Shown here one piece after another: positions 49,630-59,309 of a stretch of 64,000 nt of DNA. How positions within the stretch are numbered: position 1 is the stretch's first letter; each line of letters starts with the position of its first letter. The position numbers and the translations under genes are program-made. The stretch is taken from the NCBI GenBank assembly GCA_017848435.1, contig JAFEHU010000081.1, positions 1 through 64,000 of the forward strand. The letters are read 5' to 3'. The DNA is from Burkholderiaceae bacterium (GTDB lineage: Bacteria > Pseudomonadota > Gammaproteobacteria > Burkholderiales > Burkholderiaceae_C). The notes under the pieces were generated by a model. The model had not been told where the DNA came from. It did no database searches and saw nothing but the letters and a program-made list of their open reading frames with translations.

Positions 49630-51243
49630 TCAGGCAACAATCTTGTTGGCGGCAGCGTTCAGCTTGGGTGGGTTCTCAAAGGTGTGGAACGGTGCAGGCG
49701 ACGGCACTTCCCACTCCAGACCTTCTGCCGCTTCCCATGGACGCTGCGGTGCTTTCTCGCCCTTGCCCAACATGGTTGGCAAGATGATGAACAGGAAGAA
49801 ATAGACCTGTGCAAGACCGAAGGCAAATGCACCCACCGATGCCACCGCATTGAAGTCGGCGAACTGCATCGGATAGTCGGCGTAGCGGCGGGGCATGCCG
49901 GCCAGGCCCAGGAAGTGCATCGGGAAGAAGGTCACGTTGAACGCGATCAGCGACCACCAGAAGTGGATCTTGCCGCGGGTTTCGTTGTACATCACACCGG
50001 TCCACTTCGGGGCCCAGTAGTAGTAACCGGCAAACAGCGCGTAGAGCGAACCAGCCACCAGCACGTAGTGGAAGTGGGCGACCACGTAGTAGGTGTCCTG
50101 CAGCTGCAGGTCAATCGGCGCCATCGACAAAATCAGGCCGGTGAAGCCACCCAGCGTGAACACGAAGATGAAACCCACGGCAAACAGCATGGGGGTTTCG
50201 AAGGTCATCGAGCCCTTCCACATCGTGGCAATCCAGTTGAACACCTTCACGCCGGTGGGCACCGAGATCAGCATCGTGGCGTACATGAAGAACAGCTGGC
50301 CAGTCACAGGCATGCCCGTGGTGTACATGTGGTGCGCCCACACGACGAAGGACAGGATGGCAATCGAGGCGGTGGCGTACACCATGGAGGCGTAGCCGAA
50401 CAGCTTCTTGCGCGAGAACGCGGGCACGATCTGGCTGACGATGCCGAAGGCCGGCAAGATCATGATGTACACCTCAGGGTGGCCGAAGAACCAGAAGATG
50501 TGCTGGAACATCACCGGGTCACCGCCACCAGCGGGGTTGAAGAAGGTCGTGCCGAAGTGGCGGTCGGTCAGCGTCATGGTGATGGCGCCAGCGAGCACGG
50601 GCATCACGGCGATCAGCAGGTAGGCGGTGATCAGCCAGGTCCAGCAGAACATCGGCATCTTCATCAGCGTCATGCCAGGGGCGCGCATGTTGAGGATGGT
50701 CACGATGATGTTGATCGAACCCATGATGGACGAGGCGCCCAGGATGTGCAGCGCGAAGATACCGGCGTCCATCGACGGGCCCATCTGCAGCGACAACGGT
50801 GCGTAGATGGTCCAGCCGCCGGCAGGCGCGCCGCCGGGCATGAAGAACGACGCGGCCAGCATGATGGCAGCAGGAATCAGCAGCCAGAAGCTGAAGTTGT
50901 TCATCCGCGCAAACGCCATGTCGCTGGCGCCAATCTGCAGCGGAATCATCCAGTTCGCAAAACCCACAAAGGCCGGCATGATGGCGCCGAACACCATGAT
51001 CAGGCCGTGCATGGTGGTGAGCTGGTTGAACAGCTCCGGGTTCACCAGTTGCAGGCCGGGCTGGAACAGTTCGGCACGGATGCCGAGTGCCAGCACACCA
51101 CCAAACATGAACATCGTGAAGCTGAACAGCAGGTACAGCGTACCGATGTCTTTGTGGTTGGTCGCATAGACCCACCGGCGCCAGCCACTCGGGGCGTGGT
51201 GGTCGTCGTGCGCATGGTCATGATGGTCAAGAACTGCACTCAT
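49630..51243 (-). CDS. ctaD: cytochrome c oxidase subunit I
   Basis: The 537-residue catalytic subunit (heme a, heme a3-CuB) has twelve predicted helices, the FGHPEVYI block with CuB-ligand His and cross-linked Tyr, VWAHHMYTTGM with the next two His, and HFHYVLVAGS with the heme ligands. It reduces oxygen and pumps protons. Upstream is ctaC, 44 bp away. Confidence 0.98.
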   Translation of the reverse strand: MSAVLDHHDHAHDDHHAPSGWRRWVYATNHKDIGTLYLLFSFTMFMFGGVLALGIRAELFQPGLQLVNPELFNQLTTMHGLIMVFGAIMPAFVGFANWMIPLQIGASDMAFARMNNFSFWLLIPAAIMLAASFFMPGGAPAGGWTIYAPLSLQMGPSMDAGIFALHILGASSIMGSINIIVTILNMRAPGMTLMKMPMFCWTWLITAYLLIAVMPVLAGAITMTLTDRHFGTTFFNPAGGGDPVMFQHIFWFFGHPEVYIMILPAFGIVSQIVPAFSRKKLFGYASMVYATASIAILSFVVWAHHMYTTGMPVTGQLFFMYATMLISVPTGVKVFNWIATMWKGSMTFETPMLFAVGFIFVFTLGGFTGLILSMAPIDLQLQDTYYVVAHFHYVLVAGSLYALFAGYYYWAPKWTGVMYNETRGKIHFWWSLIAFNVTFFPMHFLGLAGMPRRYADYPMQFADFNAVASVGAFAFGLAQVYFFLFIILPTMLGKGEKAPQRPWEAAEGLEWEVPSPAPFHTFENPPKLNAAANKIVA

Positions 51244-51287
51244 CTTGTTTTCCTTCTGAATACTCTGGCGGTCTGTCTGCGGGCGGT

Positions 51288-52481
51288 TTACTTGCGGGCC
51301 GACTTGACGTCGGCCGGCTGCACCACCTGGCCGGTCTTGTTGGACCAGCTGTTCTTGGTGTAGGTGATCACGGCGGCGATCTCGGTGTCACTCAGCTGTT
51401 TCCACGACGGCATGGCGCCGTTGCCTGCACCATTCAACAGAATGGCAATTTGTTTGGACTTGTCGGCATCGAGCACCACGGCGGCGCCGTCAAGTGGCTT
51501 GAACGGGCCAGCGCCCTTGCCATTGGCCTGGTGGCAGACCATGCAGTTGGAGGCGTAGATTTTCTCGCCACGGGCCACGCTGTCGGCCAGCGTCCAAACC
51601 TTGTTCGGGTCATCGGCCTTGGCGGCCAGCTTAGCCTTCTCGGCTTTAACCCACTGGGTGTAGTCCTCGGCGCTCACCACTTTCACGTGGATGGGCATGT
51701 AGGCATGTTCTTTGCCGCACAGTTCGGCGCATTGGCCGTAGAAATCGCCTGTTTGCTCGGCGCGGAACCAGGTGTCGCGCACGAAACCGGGAATGGCGTC
51801 CTGCTTGATGCCGAAGGCTGGCACCATGAAGGCGTGGATCACGTCGTTGGCGGTGGTGATGATGCGGATCTTCTTGCCGACCGGCACAACCATCGGGTTG
51901 TCGACCTTGAGCAGGTAGTTGTCCACCACCTCGCCCTTGGCCGGGCCACCGGCGTTGGACATCACACGGTGCGTGTTGTCGAGCGACGAGATGAAGCCGA
52001 TGCCTTCGCCTTCACCGGCGATGTAGTCGTAACCCCATTTCCACTGGTAGCCGGTCGTCTTGATGGTCAGGTCGGCATTGGTGGTGTCTTTGGAGGCCAC
52101 CAGCACCTTGGTGGCTGGCAGCGCCATCAAGATGATGATGATGAAGGGCACCACGGTCCACGCGATTTCCACTTTCACCGACTCGTGGAAGTTGGCCGCC
52201 TTGTGGCCCACCGACTTGCGGTGCTTCCAGATGGAATAGAACATCACACCGAACACCGCGACAAAAATCACCGTGCAGATGATGAGCATGAACCAGTGCA
52301 GCCAAGCCTGCTCTTCGGCAATCTTGGTCACGGCCGGGTGCAGGTTGAGCTGGTTGACCGCCGGCCCGCCGGGCAGGTTGTTCACCGCATGGGCAGCAGT
52401 GCTAACCCAGGCCGCCACAAACGCCATGCCATAGGCCAATGCGGCACCGAATGAAAATTTTCGTGTCTGGATGCTGCTCAT
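51288..52481 (-). CDS. ctaC: cytochrome c oxidase subunit II with cytochrome c domain
   Basis: The 397-residue subunit has a signal peptide, two membrane helices, a CuA domain (GQCAELCGKEHAYM carries the Cys, Cys, His and Met ligands) and a fused C-terminal cytochrome c domain with CMVCHQ and a late Met ligand, so the enzyme is caa3-like. ATG at 52481 is chosen; the first in-frame start upstream (52526) lacks a signal-like sequence. Confidence 0.97.
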   Translation of the reverse strand: MSSIQTRKFSFGAALAYGMAFVAAWVSTAAHAVNNLPGGPAVNQLNLHPAVTKIAEEQAWLHWFMLIICTVIFVAVFGVMFYSIWKHRKSVGHKAANFHESVKVEIAWTVVPFIIIILMALPATKVLVASKDTTNADLTIKTTGYQWKWGYDYIAGEGEGIGFISSLDNTHRVMSNAGGPAKGEVVDNYLLKVDNPMVVPVGKKIRIITTANDVIHAFMVPAFGIKQDAIPGFVRDTWFRAEQTGDFYGQCAELCGKEHAYMPIHVKVVSAEDYTQWVKAEKAKLAAKADDPNKVWTLADSVARGEKIYASNCMVCHQANGKGAGPFKPLDGAAVVLDADKSKQIAILLNGAGNGAMPSWKQLSDTEIAAVITYTKNSWSNKTGQVVQPADVKSARK

Positions 52482-52543
52482 CGTATTCACTTCAAAATCG
52501 CCTTTTTCAAAACACCACAATCCCACTGCCCTGGCACCCCAAC

Positions 52544-53020
52544 TCAGCCGCCCCGGAGGGCCAGCCGCAGTTCACGGGCCAATGCCGGCCTCAGTTCAGG
52601 CCGCAGGAATCGCCCCACTTCAATCTTCCGGCCGTTGCCCGACAGCTCAATCAATGAACGGTCGCCGGCACGCGGCTCTATCCTCACCCAATCCCGGTTG
52701 AACTCTGCCCGCTCCAGGCGACCGGCTTTTTCCAGTTCGACGACCAGACGGCCTTCCTGCAGCAGGATGTGCTCCCCGTCGCTGACATGGCGCCCGTACA
52801 CGATGAACGCGGTCCAAATGGCCAGCAGTTCAGCACAGGCAAAGGGCAGCACCAGCACTGCGCCGTGATACCAGAAATACCCGGCAATCAGCAGCGACAC
52901 CAGGCTGAGCGATGCGAACAAACCCGCCAGCTGCACCGGCGACACCGAACAATTGCGCTTCAAGCGCCACTGCACGCCTTGGGCAGACACAGTAGCGAAG
53001 CGAAAAACGGGGTTTGACAC
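52544..53020 (-). CDS. DUF2244 integral membrane protein
   Basis: The 158 residues contain two membrane helices (about 29-70) followed by a hydrophilic domain with VELEKAGRLERAEFNRDWVRI. DUF2244 proteins accompany cytochrome oxidase genes in many alpha- and betaproteobacteria. It is upstream of ctaC on the same strand with about 60 bp between. Confidence 0.88.
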   Translation of the reverse strand: MSNPVFRFATVSAQGVQWRLKRNCSVSPVQLAGLFASLSLVSLLIAGYFWYHGAVLVLPFACAELLAIWTAFIVYGRHVSDGEHILLQEGRLVVELEKAGRLERAEFNRDWVRIEPRAGDRSLIELSGNGRKIEVGRFLRPELRPALARELRLALRGG

Positions 53021-53191
53021 AAAAAAGCACTCAGTCGGTCCCGTTGCCTCGCCTATAACAGGTGGTCAGACAACGGTCAGCACCACGGGAAAATACCCAT
53101 TCGTTCAAAACACCTCGGATTGTAGCCCCGTTGAAGCCCGTTTCTGGCCACTGTGGCGCCGATACAAAGCATTCCAAAGCAATCAACTCGG

Positions 53192-54097
53192 CTACTCGGC
53201 CCCGCGCTTCAGCATCGCCCGCATGTCGCTGAGCGGAACGGTCTGCTCGCCACGCGGCCGGCGCGGGGCGGCCTTGAGCGCGTGGCCGTAAATCACCTCA
53301 AAGGTGAGCGCCAGCGGCGCGGTGGCGCCACTTGTGCCAGCGGCACGTGGCATGTGCTGGTCGATAGCGGCCAGCAGCTGGGCACGCCAGCCCCGACCCC
53401 GGGTCAGCGGTTGTCGGCCCACATGCAGGTTGCGGCCCAGGCTCCGCAAGTCGTCCAGCAGGCGCTCTGGCTGGGTGTAGGTGAGCGTGATGCGCTCCAT
53501 GTCCATCACCGGCTCGACAAAACCGCTTTGCACCAGCATGTCGCCCCAGTCGTGCATGTCGGTGAATTCGTGGCAGGGCGGCGCCCAGCCCATGGCGGCG
53601 TAGACGGCGCGCAGCTCGCGCAAGGAATCCGGGCCGAGGCAGGACAGCATCAGGAAGCCGTCTGTGGCGAGCAGGCGCTGCCACTGGGCAATGAGCGCAG
53701 CGGGGTCGGCAGCCATGTGCAGTGCCATGTTGGCCCAGACCATGTCGACCTGCCCGTCTTCCGGCAATGTGAATTGGGTGACCGGCTGGCGCCAGCGGCG
53801 GGCCGTCCACCAGGGCGCGTGCAGCGCTTGCGCCAACGCATGGGCCCGTGCCGGGCTGGCTTCGGCCGCCAGGCAGCGCGCCTGCGGGTAGCGTTGCAAC
53901 AGGCGTTGGTGGCTGGCCAGGCCACCGTTCAGCGGCTGCCAATCGAGCCAGGCGGCGGGCTGCAGCTTGATCCAGTCCAGCCGCTCCTCCATGCGCCGCG
54001 CCACCTCTTCGTGCAACCAGGCCGATGCCGCCAGCGGGGCTTGTTGCCAGCGGGCAGCTGCAGTGGGGTCGATGGTCGGAGGCAGCGCGTTGGGCAT
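53192..54097 (-). CDS. BioC-like SAM-dependent methyltransferase
   Basis: The 301-residue class I methyltransferase is of the BioC type: WLDWQPLNGGLASHQRLLQRYP and the QVDMVWANMALHMAADP region are typical, though the first glycine motif is degenerate (WLDWQPLNGGLA rather than GCGTG). BioC makes malonyl-ACP methyl ester for biotin synthesis, but no other bio gene is here, so the true substrate is uncertain. ATG at 54097. It is divergent from comF with 22 bp between. Confidence 0.75.
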   Translation of the reverse strand: MPNALPPTIDPTAAARWQQAPLAASAWLHEEVARRMEERLDWIKLQPAAWLDWQPLNGGLASHQRLLQRYPQARCLAAEASPARAHALAQALHAPWWTARRWRQPVTQFTLPEDGQVDMVWANMALHMAADPAALIAQWQRLLATDGFLMLSCLGPDSLRELRAVYAAMGWAPPCHEFTDMHDWGDMLVQSGFVEPVMDMERITLTYTQPERLLDDLRSLGRNLHVGRQPLTRGRGWRAQLLAAIDQHMPRAAGTSGATAPLALTFEVIYGHALKAAPRRPRGEQTVPLSDMRAMLKRGAE

Positions 54098-54119
54098 GGT
54101 CGCCGAGTATATTGACCCC

Positions 54120-54824
54120 ATGCTGCGCCGCCTGTTCACGCCGCTGCTCAACCGCCTGCCCAGCCAGTGCCTGGTGTGCCAGCGCTGGCCCGCGCAGCCG
54201 TTGTGCGGGCCGTGCCTGGCGCGTTTTGGCGAACCCCGTCACCGTTGCGCCACCTGTGCGCTGCCGGCGCCCGAGGGTGTGGCGCGCTGTGGCGCCTGCA
54301 CCGTGCACGCCCCCGCGCTGGACGCCTGCCATGCCGCGGTGGACTACGCCTACCCCTGGGCGGCGGTGCTGGCGCGCTTCAAGTTTGGCCAACAACCCGG
54401 GCTGGCCGCGCCGCTGGCGCAGCTGCTGCAGCGCCTGCCCGCCACCGCGCAGCGGCTGAACGACGCCACACTGGTGCTGCCGATGCCGCTGGCGAACGAA
54501 CGGCTGGCCGAACGCGGCTTCAACCAGTCGCTGCTGCTGGCACAGGCGTTGCTGGGTGCACCACGCCAGCGGCTGGACGCCCACCTGCTGCTGCGCCCGG
54601 TGCACCGGCTGCCGCAAAGCGCACTGACGCGGGCCGAGCGCCTGCGCAACGTCAGCGGCGTGTTTGCGGTGGCGCCCGAATCCGCCCACCGCCTGCGGGA
54701 AGCCCGAGTGCTGCTGGTGGACGACGTGATGACCAGCGGCGCTTCGCTGGCGGCGGCGGCCAGTGTGCTGCGGCAGGCGGGTGCGGTGCATGTCGCCGCA
54801 CTGGTCGTCGCCCGCACCGCCTGA
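54120..54824 (+). CDS. comF: ComF-family phosphoribosyltransferase-like protein
   Basis: The 234-residue protein starts with a zinc-finger-like region carrying four CxxC pairs (CLVC, CGPC, CATC, CGAC) and ends with the PRTase motif VLLVDDVMTSGAS. In naturally competent bacteria ComF helps DNA uptake on the cytoplasmic side; here competence is not otherwise indicated. It is upstream of trmL. Confidence 0.92.
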   Translation: MLRRLFTPLLNRLPSQCLVCQRWPAQPLCGPCLARFGEPRHRCATCALPAPEGVARCGACTVHAPALDACHAAVDYAYPWAAVLARFKFGQQPGLAAPLAQLLQRLPATAQRLNDATLVLPMPLANERLAERGFNQSLLLAQALLGAPRQRLDAHLLLRPVHRLPQSALTRAERLRNVSGVFAVAPESAHRLREARVLLVDDVMTSGASLAAAASVLRQAGAVHVAALVVARTA

Positions 54825-54857
54825 ACTGGGTGGCCTTCCCGCGGCGACAATTGCGCC

Positions 54858-55328
54858 ATGTTCAACATCGTGCTCGTTCAACCCCAAATCCCGCCGAACA
54901 CCGGCAACGTGATCCGCCTGGCGGCAAACACCGGCTGTGCGCTGCACCTCATTGAGCCGCTGGGGTTCTCGTTTGAAGACAAACACATGGTCCGCGCCGG
55001 GCTCGACTACCACGAGTACGCCGACATCCAGCGCCACGCCAGTTGGGACGCCTTTGTCGCCACGGCCCAACCGGCGCCCGACCGGCTGTTTGCCATGACC
55101 ACCCACGCCAGCCAACCGCTGCACACGGTGGCCTTTCAGCCCGGCGACTGGCTGGTGTTTGGCTCGGAAACACAAGGCCTGGACCCTGCGCTGCGGAACA
55201 GCTTTCCCCCCACGCAGCGGCTGCGCCTGCCGATGCGACCGGGCCAGCGCAGCCTGAATTTGTCCAACGCGGTGGCGGTGACGGTGTACGAGGCCTGGCG
55301 GCAACACGGCTGCGCTGGTGCCGTTTGA
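54858..55328 (+). CDS. trmL: tRNA (cytidine(34)-2'-O)-methyltransferase TrmL
   Basis: TrmL (156 residues) is a SPOUT enzyme that methylates the wobble base of leucine tRNAs. Motifs PQIPPNTGNVIRLAANTG, FGSETQGLDPA and MRPGQRSLNLSNAVAVTVYE form the knotted AdoMet site. It follows comF by 33 bp and ends beside a copy of the dispersed repeat. Confidence 0.96.
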   Translation: MFNIVLVQPQIPPNTGNVIRLAANTGCALHLIEPLGFSFEDKHMVRAGLDYHEYADIQRHASWDAFVATAQPAPDRLFAMTTHASQPLHTVAFQPGDWLVFGSETQGLDPALRNSFPPTQRLRLPMRPGQRSLNLSNAVAVTVYEAWRQHGCAGAV

Positions 55329-55397
55329 TTTGCTATTGAAAATATAGCTACACCGCCAGCCTGCACTGAGGCTCAGCGCCGATTTGGCTTGAAATCC
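55329..55397 (+). repeat. dispersed repeat, intergenic copy after trmL
   Basis: TTTGCTATTGAAAATATAGC forms an imperfect hairpin, then CGCCAG, CTGAGGCT and GCCGATTTGGCTTGA follow. It aligns along its length with the copy at 62036-62100. Confidence 0.85.
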
Positions 55398-55426
55398 AGC
55401 CTCAAAATGCCGCAGAGGCTGCCCGG

Positions 55427-55447
55427 AAGGCCTGTGAGGGCCTTTTT
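55427..55447 (+). terminator. terminator after trmL
   Basis: AAGGCC-TGTGAG-GGCCTT is followed by TTTT, directly before the convergent MaoC gene end. Confidence 0.75.
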
Positions 55448-55903
55448 TCAGGGGTAGCGCCGCACCACCGATTCGGCCACACACACCGGCCGCTCGGTGC
55501 CCTCGCGCAGCACCGTGACCTGCCACACCATCTGGATGCCGCCGTTGTCCACCGGTTCGCAGGCCAGCAGCGTCAGCGTGGCGCGCAGCCGGCTGTTGGC
55601 GGGCACCGGCGCAGTGAAGCGCACCTTGTTCAGGCCGTAGTTCACGCCCATGCCGGAGCCGGCGATCTCGAACGCGCCTTCCAGAAACTGCGGCAACAAA
55701 GAGAGCGTGAGGAAACCGTGGGCGATGGTGCCGCCAAACGGGCCCACCTTGGCGCGGGCCTCGTCCACGTGGATCCACTGGTGGTCGCCGGTGGCGTCGG
55801 CAAACAGGTTGATCGCCTGCTGCGTCACCGTCACCCAGCCGGTGCTCTGCAGCGACTGGCCCACAAAACCGGCCACCTCGGCCAGCGATGCGAACTGTTT
55901 CAT
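55448..55903 (-). CDS. MaoC-family (R)-specific enoyl-CoA hydratase-like protein
   Basis: The 151-residue hot-dog-fold protein contains the hydratase motif: Asp and His in FADATGDHQWIHVDEARA with GGTIAHGFLTLSL. Members hydrate trans-2-enoyl-CoA, for example for fatty acid breakdown or PHA synthesis. It is 7 bp downstream of the ParA-like gene on the same strand. Substrate not deduced. Confidence 0.93.
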   Translation of the reverse strand: MKQFASLAEVAGFVGQSLQSTGWVTVTQQAINLFADATGDHQWIHVDEARAKVGPFGGTIAHGFLTLSLLPQFLEGAFEIAGSGMGVNYGLNKVRFTAPVPANSRLRATLTLLACEPVDNGGIQMVWQVTVLREGTERPVCVAESVVRRYP

Positions 55904-55910
55904 TGGCGCT

Positions 55911-56537
55911 TCATGGCGCTGGCCGGTCCAGCCAGGCGCAGATGTTGGCCCACTGTTCCAGGTCTTTCTGCACCCGGCCCGGCGCCACGTCGAACACGCT
56001 CAGGCCACGTGCCGCCAGGTGGATGTAGTTCTGCGTGTCGCGCAGATACCCCAGCACCGGCAGGCCCAGGCCCTCGACGAATTCGCGCAGCTTGTCGGCC
56101 GCGATGGTGCGCGCGTCCACCCGCATGCCCACAATGCCGATGTCCAGCCCCTCGGCCTTGCGGGAGTCGGCCAGCTTGTCGAGGAATTCGCGCGTGGCAA
56201 AAATGTCGAACACGCTGGGCTGCAGCGGCACGATCAGCTTGTTCGCCAGCTTGATGACGTCGTTGAAGCGCCAGCCGTGCAGGCCGCCCGGCGTGTCCAG
56301 CACCACATGCGTGGTGCCCTTGGGCGGCTTGACGATCAAATCGGGCGACACGGCCCAGGTGGCAATTGGCCGGGCCGCGGGTGGCCGCAGGTCCAGCCAC
56401 AGCCGCGACGACTGTTGGCGGTCCACATCGCCCAGCATGGCGGCATGCCCGCGCGAGGCGTAGTAGCCGGCAATGTTGGTGGCCAGCGTCGACTTTCCGA
56501 CACCGCCTTTGGGGTTGGCAACAACAACGACCGGCAT
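55911..56537 (-). CDS. ParA-family ATPase
   Basis: The 208-residue protein has the deviant Walker A KGGVGKST (residues 10-17), DVDRQQSS and VVLDTPGG. It is a short ParA/VirC1-like ATPase without an N-terminal HTH and without an adjacent ParB, so it more likely positions a protein or complex than a chromosome. It is co-transcribed with the MaoC gene, and divergent from the Kef-type gene. Confidence 0.9.
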   Translation of the reverse strand: MPVVVVANPKGGVGKSTLATNIAGYYASRGHAAMLGDVDRQQSSRLWLDLRPPAARPIATWAVSPDLIVKPPKGTTHVVLDTPGGLHGWRFNDVIKLANKLIVPLQPSVFDIFATREFLDKLADSRKAEGLDIGIVGMRVDARTIAADKLREFVEGLGLPVLGYLRDTQNYIHLAARGLSVFDVAPGRVQKDLEQWANICAWLDRPAP

Positions 56538-56676
56538 ACGCGCTCCTTGCGCTGGGTGTTTGACACAGAGCCACTATGTTAGCGGCACGGAACGTGCCGC
56601 CCAAGGCCGGCCAGCCGCCTGCGCCAGTTAGACTCGTTGCACACCCCTCACCCCCCACACGCAGCGGAACCCACCC

Positions 56677-58515
56677 ATGGCAGCAGAACAAGGCACAGAA
56701 CTGGTCAAGGTCGTCATTTTGCTGGCGGCCGGCGTGGTGGCGGTGCCGTTGTTCAAGCGCCTTGGTTTGGGTTCGGTGCTGGGCTACCTGGCGGCCGGCT
56801 TGGCCATTGGCCCGTTTGGCATGGGGTTTTTCAGCGAGTCGCAAACCATCCTGCACATTGCCGAACTCGGTGTGGTGATGTTCCTGTTTGTGATTGGCCT
56901 GGAGATGCAGCCGTCGCGCCTGTGGGCGCTGCGCCGGCAGATTTTTGGCCTGGGCCTGCTGCAGGTGGCGGCCTGCGGTGCCCTGCTCACCGGGGTGGGC
57001 ATGCTGGCCGGGCTCAGTCCGGCGGTGGCTTTCATTGCCGCGATGGGTTTCGTGCTGTCGTCCACCGCCATCGTGATGCAGCTGCTGGACGAAAGCGGCG
57101 ACACCTCCACACCGCGCGGCCAGCGCATCGTGTCCATCCTGCTGCTGGAAGATTTGGCCATCGTGCCGCTGCTGGCCATCGTCGCTTTCCTGTCGCCATC
57201 GCCCGCCGAAGAGGAAGTCTCGCGTTGGTTCACCGTGGGCATTGCGCTCGCCGCAGTGGTTGGCCTGATTGCGGTCAGCCGCTGGTTGCTGAACCCGCTG
57301 TTCCGCGTGCTGGCCAAGGCCAAAGCACGCGAAGTGATGACGGCAGCGGCCTTGCTGGTGGTGCTGGGTGCCGCACTGGCCATGCAGTGGGGCGGCTTGT
57401 CCATGGCCATGGGCGCTTTTGCCGCCGGTGTGATGCTCAGCGAGTCCACCTTCCGCCACCAACTGGAGGCCGACATCGAGCCCTTCCGCGGCATCCTGCT
57501 CGGCCTGTTTTTCATGGGCGTGGGCATGTCGCTGGACATCCCGCTGGTGCTGGCGGACTGGCAGCTCATTCTGGCCGGTGTGCTGGCCTACATGGGGGTC
57601 AAGGGCGCCGCCATCTACGGCGTGGCACGTGCCACCCGCGCCAGCCATGGCGACGCCCTGCAGCGCGCCGCGCTGATGGCCCAGGGCGGTGAATTCGCCT
57701 TCGTGCTGTACTCCGCCGCCGCGTCGGCCGGCATTGTGGACGCCAACATCAACGCCATCCTCACCGCCACCATCATCCTCTCGATGGCGCTGACGCCGCT
57801 GGCCATGTTCGCGCTGCGCTGGCTCATGCCCGCCGCACCCGAACAGAGCATGGAGGGCGTGGAAGACGTGATGGCCGGCCACGCGCACACGGGCAGCGTC
57901 CTGGTCATCGGCTTCGGCCGCTTCGGGCAGATTGCCAGCCAGTCGTTGCTAGCGCGCGGGATCGACGTGGTCATCATCGAGAGCGACACCGACATGATCC
58001 GCGCGGCGGCGCGCTTCGGCTTCAAGGTGTTCTATGGCGACGGCACCCGGCTCGATGTTCTGCATGCCAGCGGCGCCAAAAATTCCAAGGCCATCCTGGT
58101 GTGTGTGGACAAGAAAGAAACCACCAGCCGCATCGTGGAGCTGCTCAAACACGAATGCCCACTCACGCCGGTGCTGGCGCGCTCCTACGACCGGCAACAC
58201 GCCATCGAGCTGATGCGCCACGGCGTGGACTTCCAGATCCGCGAAACCTTTGAGTCGGCACTGGCCTTTGGCGCCGAAGCCCTGCGCACTTTTGGCGTGG
58301 ACGAAGACGGCATTGCCGAAGTGGCCACCGACATCCGCCGCCGCGACGCCGAACGCCTGCAACTGCAGATGGCCGGTGACCTCAGCAGCGGCGTGGACCT
58401 GATGCACGGCAACCGCTGGACACCCACCCCGCTGACCAAGCCGCAGCGCGAAGGCCAGGCGCTCAACGACGAAGCGGCGGACGCGATCGAACAACCCGCC
58501 GCACCAGCCCCCTGA
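56677..58515 (+). CDS. Kef-type cation/proton antiporter with TrkA-N domain
   Basis: The 612-residue protein has a 12-helix CPA2 antiporter domain (1-385) and a RCK/TrkA-N NAD-binding domain from about 405 (VLVIGFGRFGQIASQSLL), as in KefB/KefC glutathione-gated potassium efflux systems. The C-terminal tail is short and charged. No KefF/KefG partner is adjacent. It converges with the TSUP permease gene, 12 bp apart. Confidence 0.93.
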   Translation: MAAEQGTELVKVVILLAAGVVAVPLFKRLGLGSVLGYLAAGLAIGPFGMGFFSESQTILHIAELGVVMFLFVIGLEMQPSRLWALRRQIFGLGLLQVAACGALLTGVGMLAGLSPAVAFIAAMGFVLSSTAIVMQLLDESGDTSTPRGQRIVSILLLEDLAIVPLLAIVAFLSPSPAEEEVSRWFTVGIALAAVVGLIAVSRWLLNPLFRVLAKAKAREVMTAAALLVVLGAALAMQWGGLSMAMGAFAAGVMLSESTFRHQLEADIEPFRGILLGLFFMGVGMSLDIPLVLADWQLILAGVLAYMGVKGAAIYGVARATRASHGDALQRAALMAQGGEFAFVLYSAAASAGIVDANINAILTATIILSMALTPLAMFALRWLMPAAPEQSMEGVEDVMAGHAHTGSVLVIGFGRFGQIASQSLLARGIDVVIIESDTDMIRAAARFGFKVFYGDGTRLDVLHASGAKNSKAILVCVDKKETTSRIVELLKHECPLTPVLARSYDRQHAIELMRHGVDFQIRETFESALAFGAEALRTFGVDEDGIAEVATDIRRRDAERLQLQMAGDLSSGVDLMHGNRWTPTPLTKPQREGQALNDEAADAIEQPAAPAP

Positions 58516-58527
58516 CAGGCCGCGCCT

Positions 58528-59292
58528 TCAGGCGATGCCGCGCACCGCGTCCCACACCAGCTTGAGCCCGGTCAGCAGCATGCCGGCATAGACCAACTGG
58601 TAGAACAGCGTGGGCTTGATGCGCCGGGTCAGCCAGGCGCCCACCAGCACGCCGATGGGCGCAAACGGCAGCAGCGCCAGCGAGGTGGCCATGTTGCGCG
58701 CGTCCAGCAGGCCCAGCCACGCGTACGGAATCCACTTCGACAGGTTCACGCAGAAGAAAAAGGCCGCCATGGTGGCGGTGAACTGCACCGGCGACAGCCG
58801 CATCGGGATCACATAGGCATTCACCGGCGGGCCGCCGGCATGGGCCACAAAGCTGGTGAAGCCAGCGGTGGTGGTGAGCAGTGCACCCACCCAACGCGGC
58901 CAGGGCGGGCTGTCGGGGCGCGGCGGAAAGACCAGCCGCTGCGCCAGAAACAACAGCGTGAACACACCCACAATGCCGGCCACCAGGTGCGCGTCCAGCA
59001 CCCGGAACAGCAACGTGCCCACCACGGTGCCGAGCAGGCCAAAAGGGACCAGGAACTTCAGCAGCGCCGCGTCAAAGTCCTTGCGGAAAACGGCCAGGCC
59101 CATCACGTCCATCAGCAGCAGCACCGGCATCAGCATCGCGGCGGCCTCCGGCACGGTGACTACCAGCGCCATCATCGGCACCGCCAGCGAGCCAAAGCCG
59201 GCGCCAAAACCGCTTTTGCTGACGCCCAGCAGCAACACGGCAGGAATGGCGGCGGCGTAAAAGGCGGGGTCGGTGACGATGGGCAGCGGCAT
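58528..59292 (-). CDS. TSUP (TauE/SafE) family permease
   Basis: The 254-residue membrane protein has about eight helices with two repeated TSUP halves (LLLGVSKSGFGAGFGSLAVP and TAGFTSFVAHAGGPP). The family exports sulfite, sulfoacetate or other organic anions. The substrate cannot be read from context. It is divergent from the TRIC-type channel gene, 17 bp apart. Confidence 0.93.
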   Translation of the reverse strand: MPLPIVTDPAFYAAAIPAVLLLGVSKSGFGAGFGSLAVPMMALVVTVPEAAAMLMPVLLLMDVMGLAVFRKDFDAALLKFLVPFGLLGTVVGTLLFRVLDAHLVAGIVGVFTLLFLAQRLVFPPRPDSPPWPRWVGALLTTTAGFTSFVAHAGGPPVNAYVIPMRLSPVQFTATMAAFFFCVNLSKWIPYAWLGLLDARNMATSLALLPFAPIGVLVGAWLTRRIKPTLFYQLVYAGMLLTGLKLVWDAVRGIA

Positions 59293-59309
59293 GGCGCGAC
59301 AATCGTCGC

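Noticed and set aside
49609..51363. 584-codon plus-strand frame opposite ctaD
   Set aside because: Composition dominated by His, Gln and Arg, no ribosome site; ctaD on the other strand is unambiguous.
53298..55778. 826-codon minus-strand frame across comF, trmL and the methyltransferase gene
   Set aside because: Crosses three well-supported genes in other frames and has no domain.
55900..57888. 662-codon minus-strand frame opposite the Kef-type gene and in another frame over the ParA-like gene
   Set aside because: Shadow frame; both true genes have clear family motifs.
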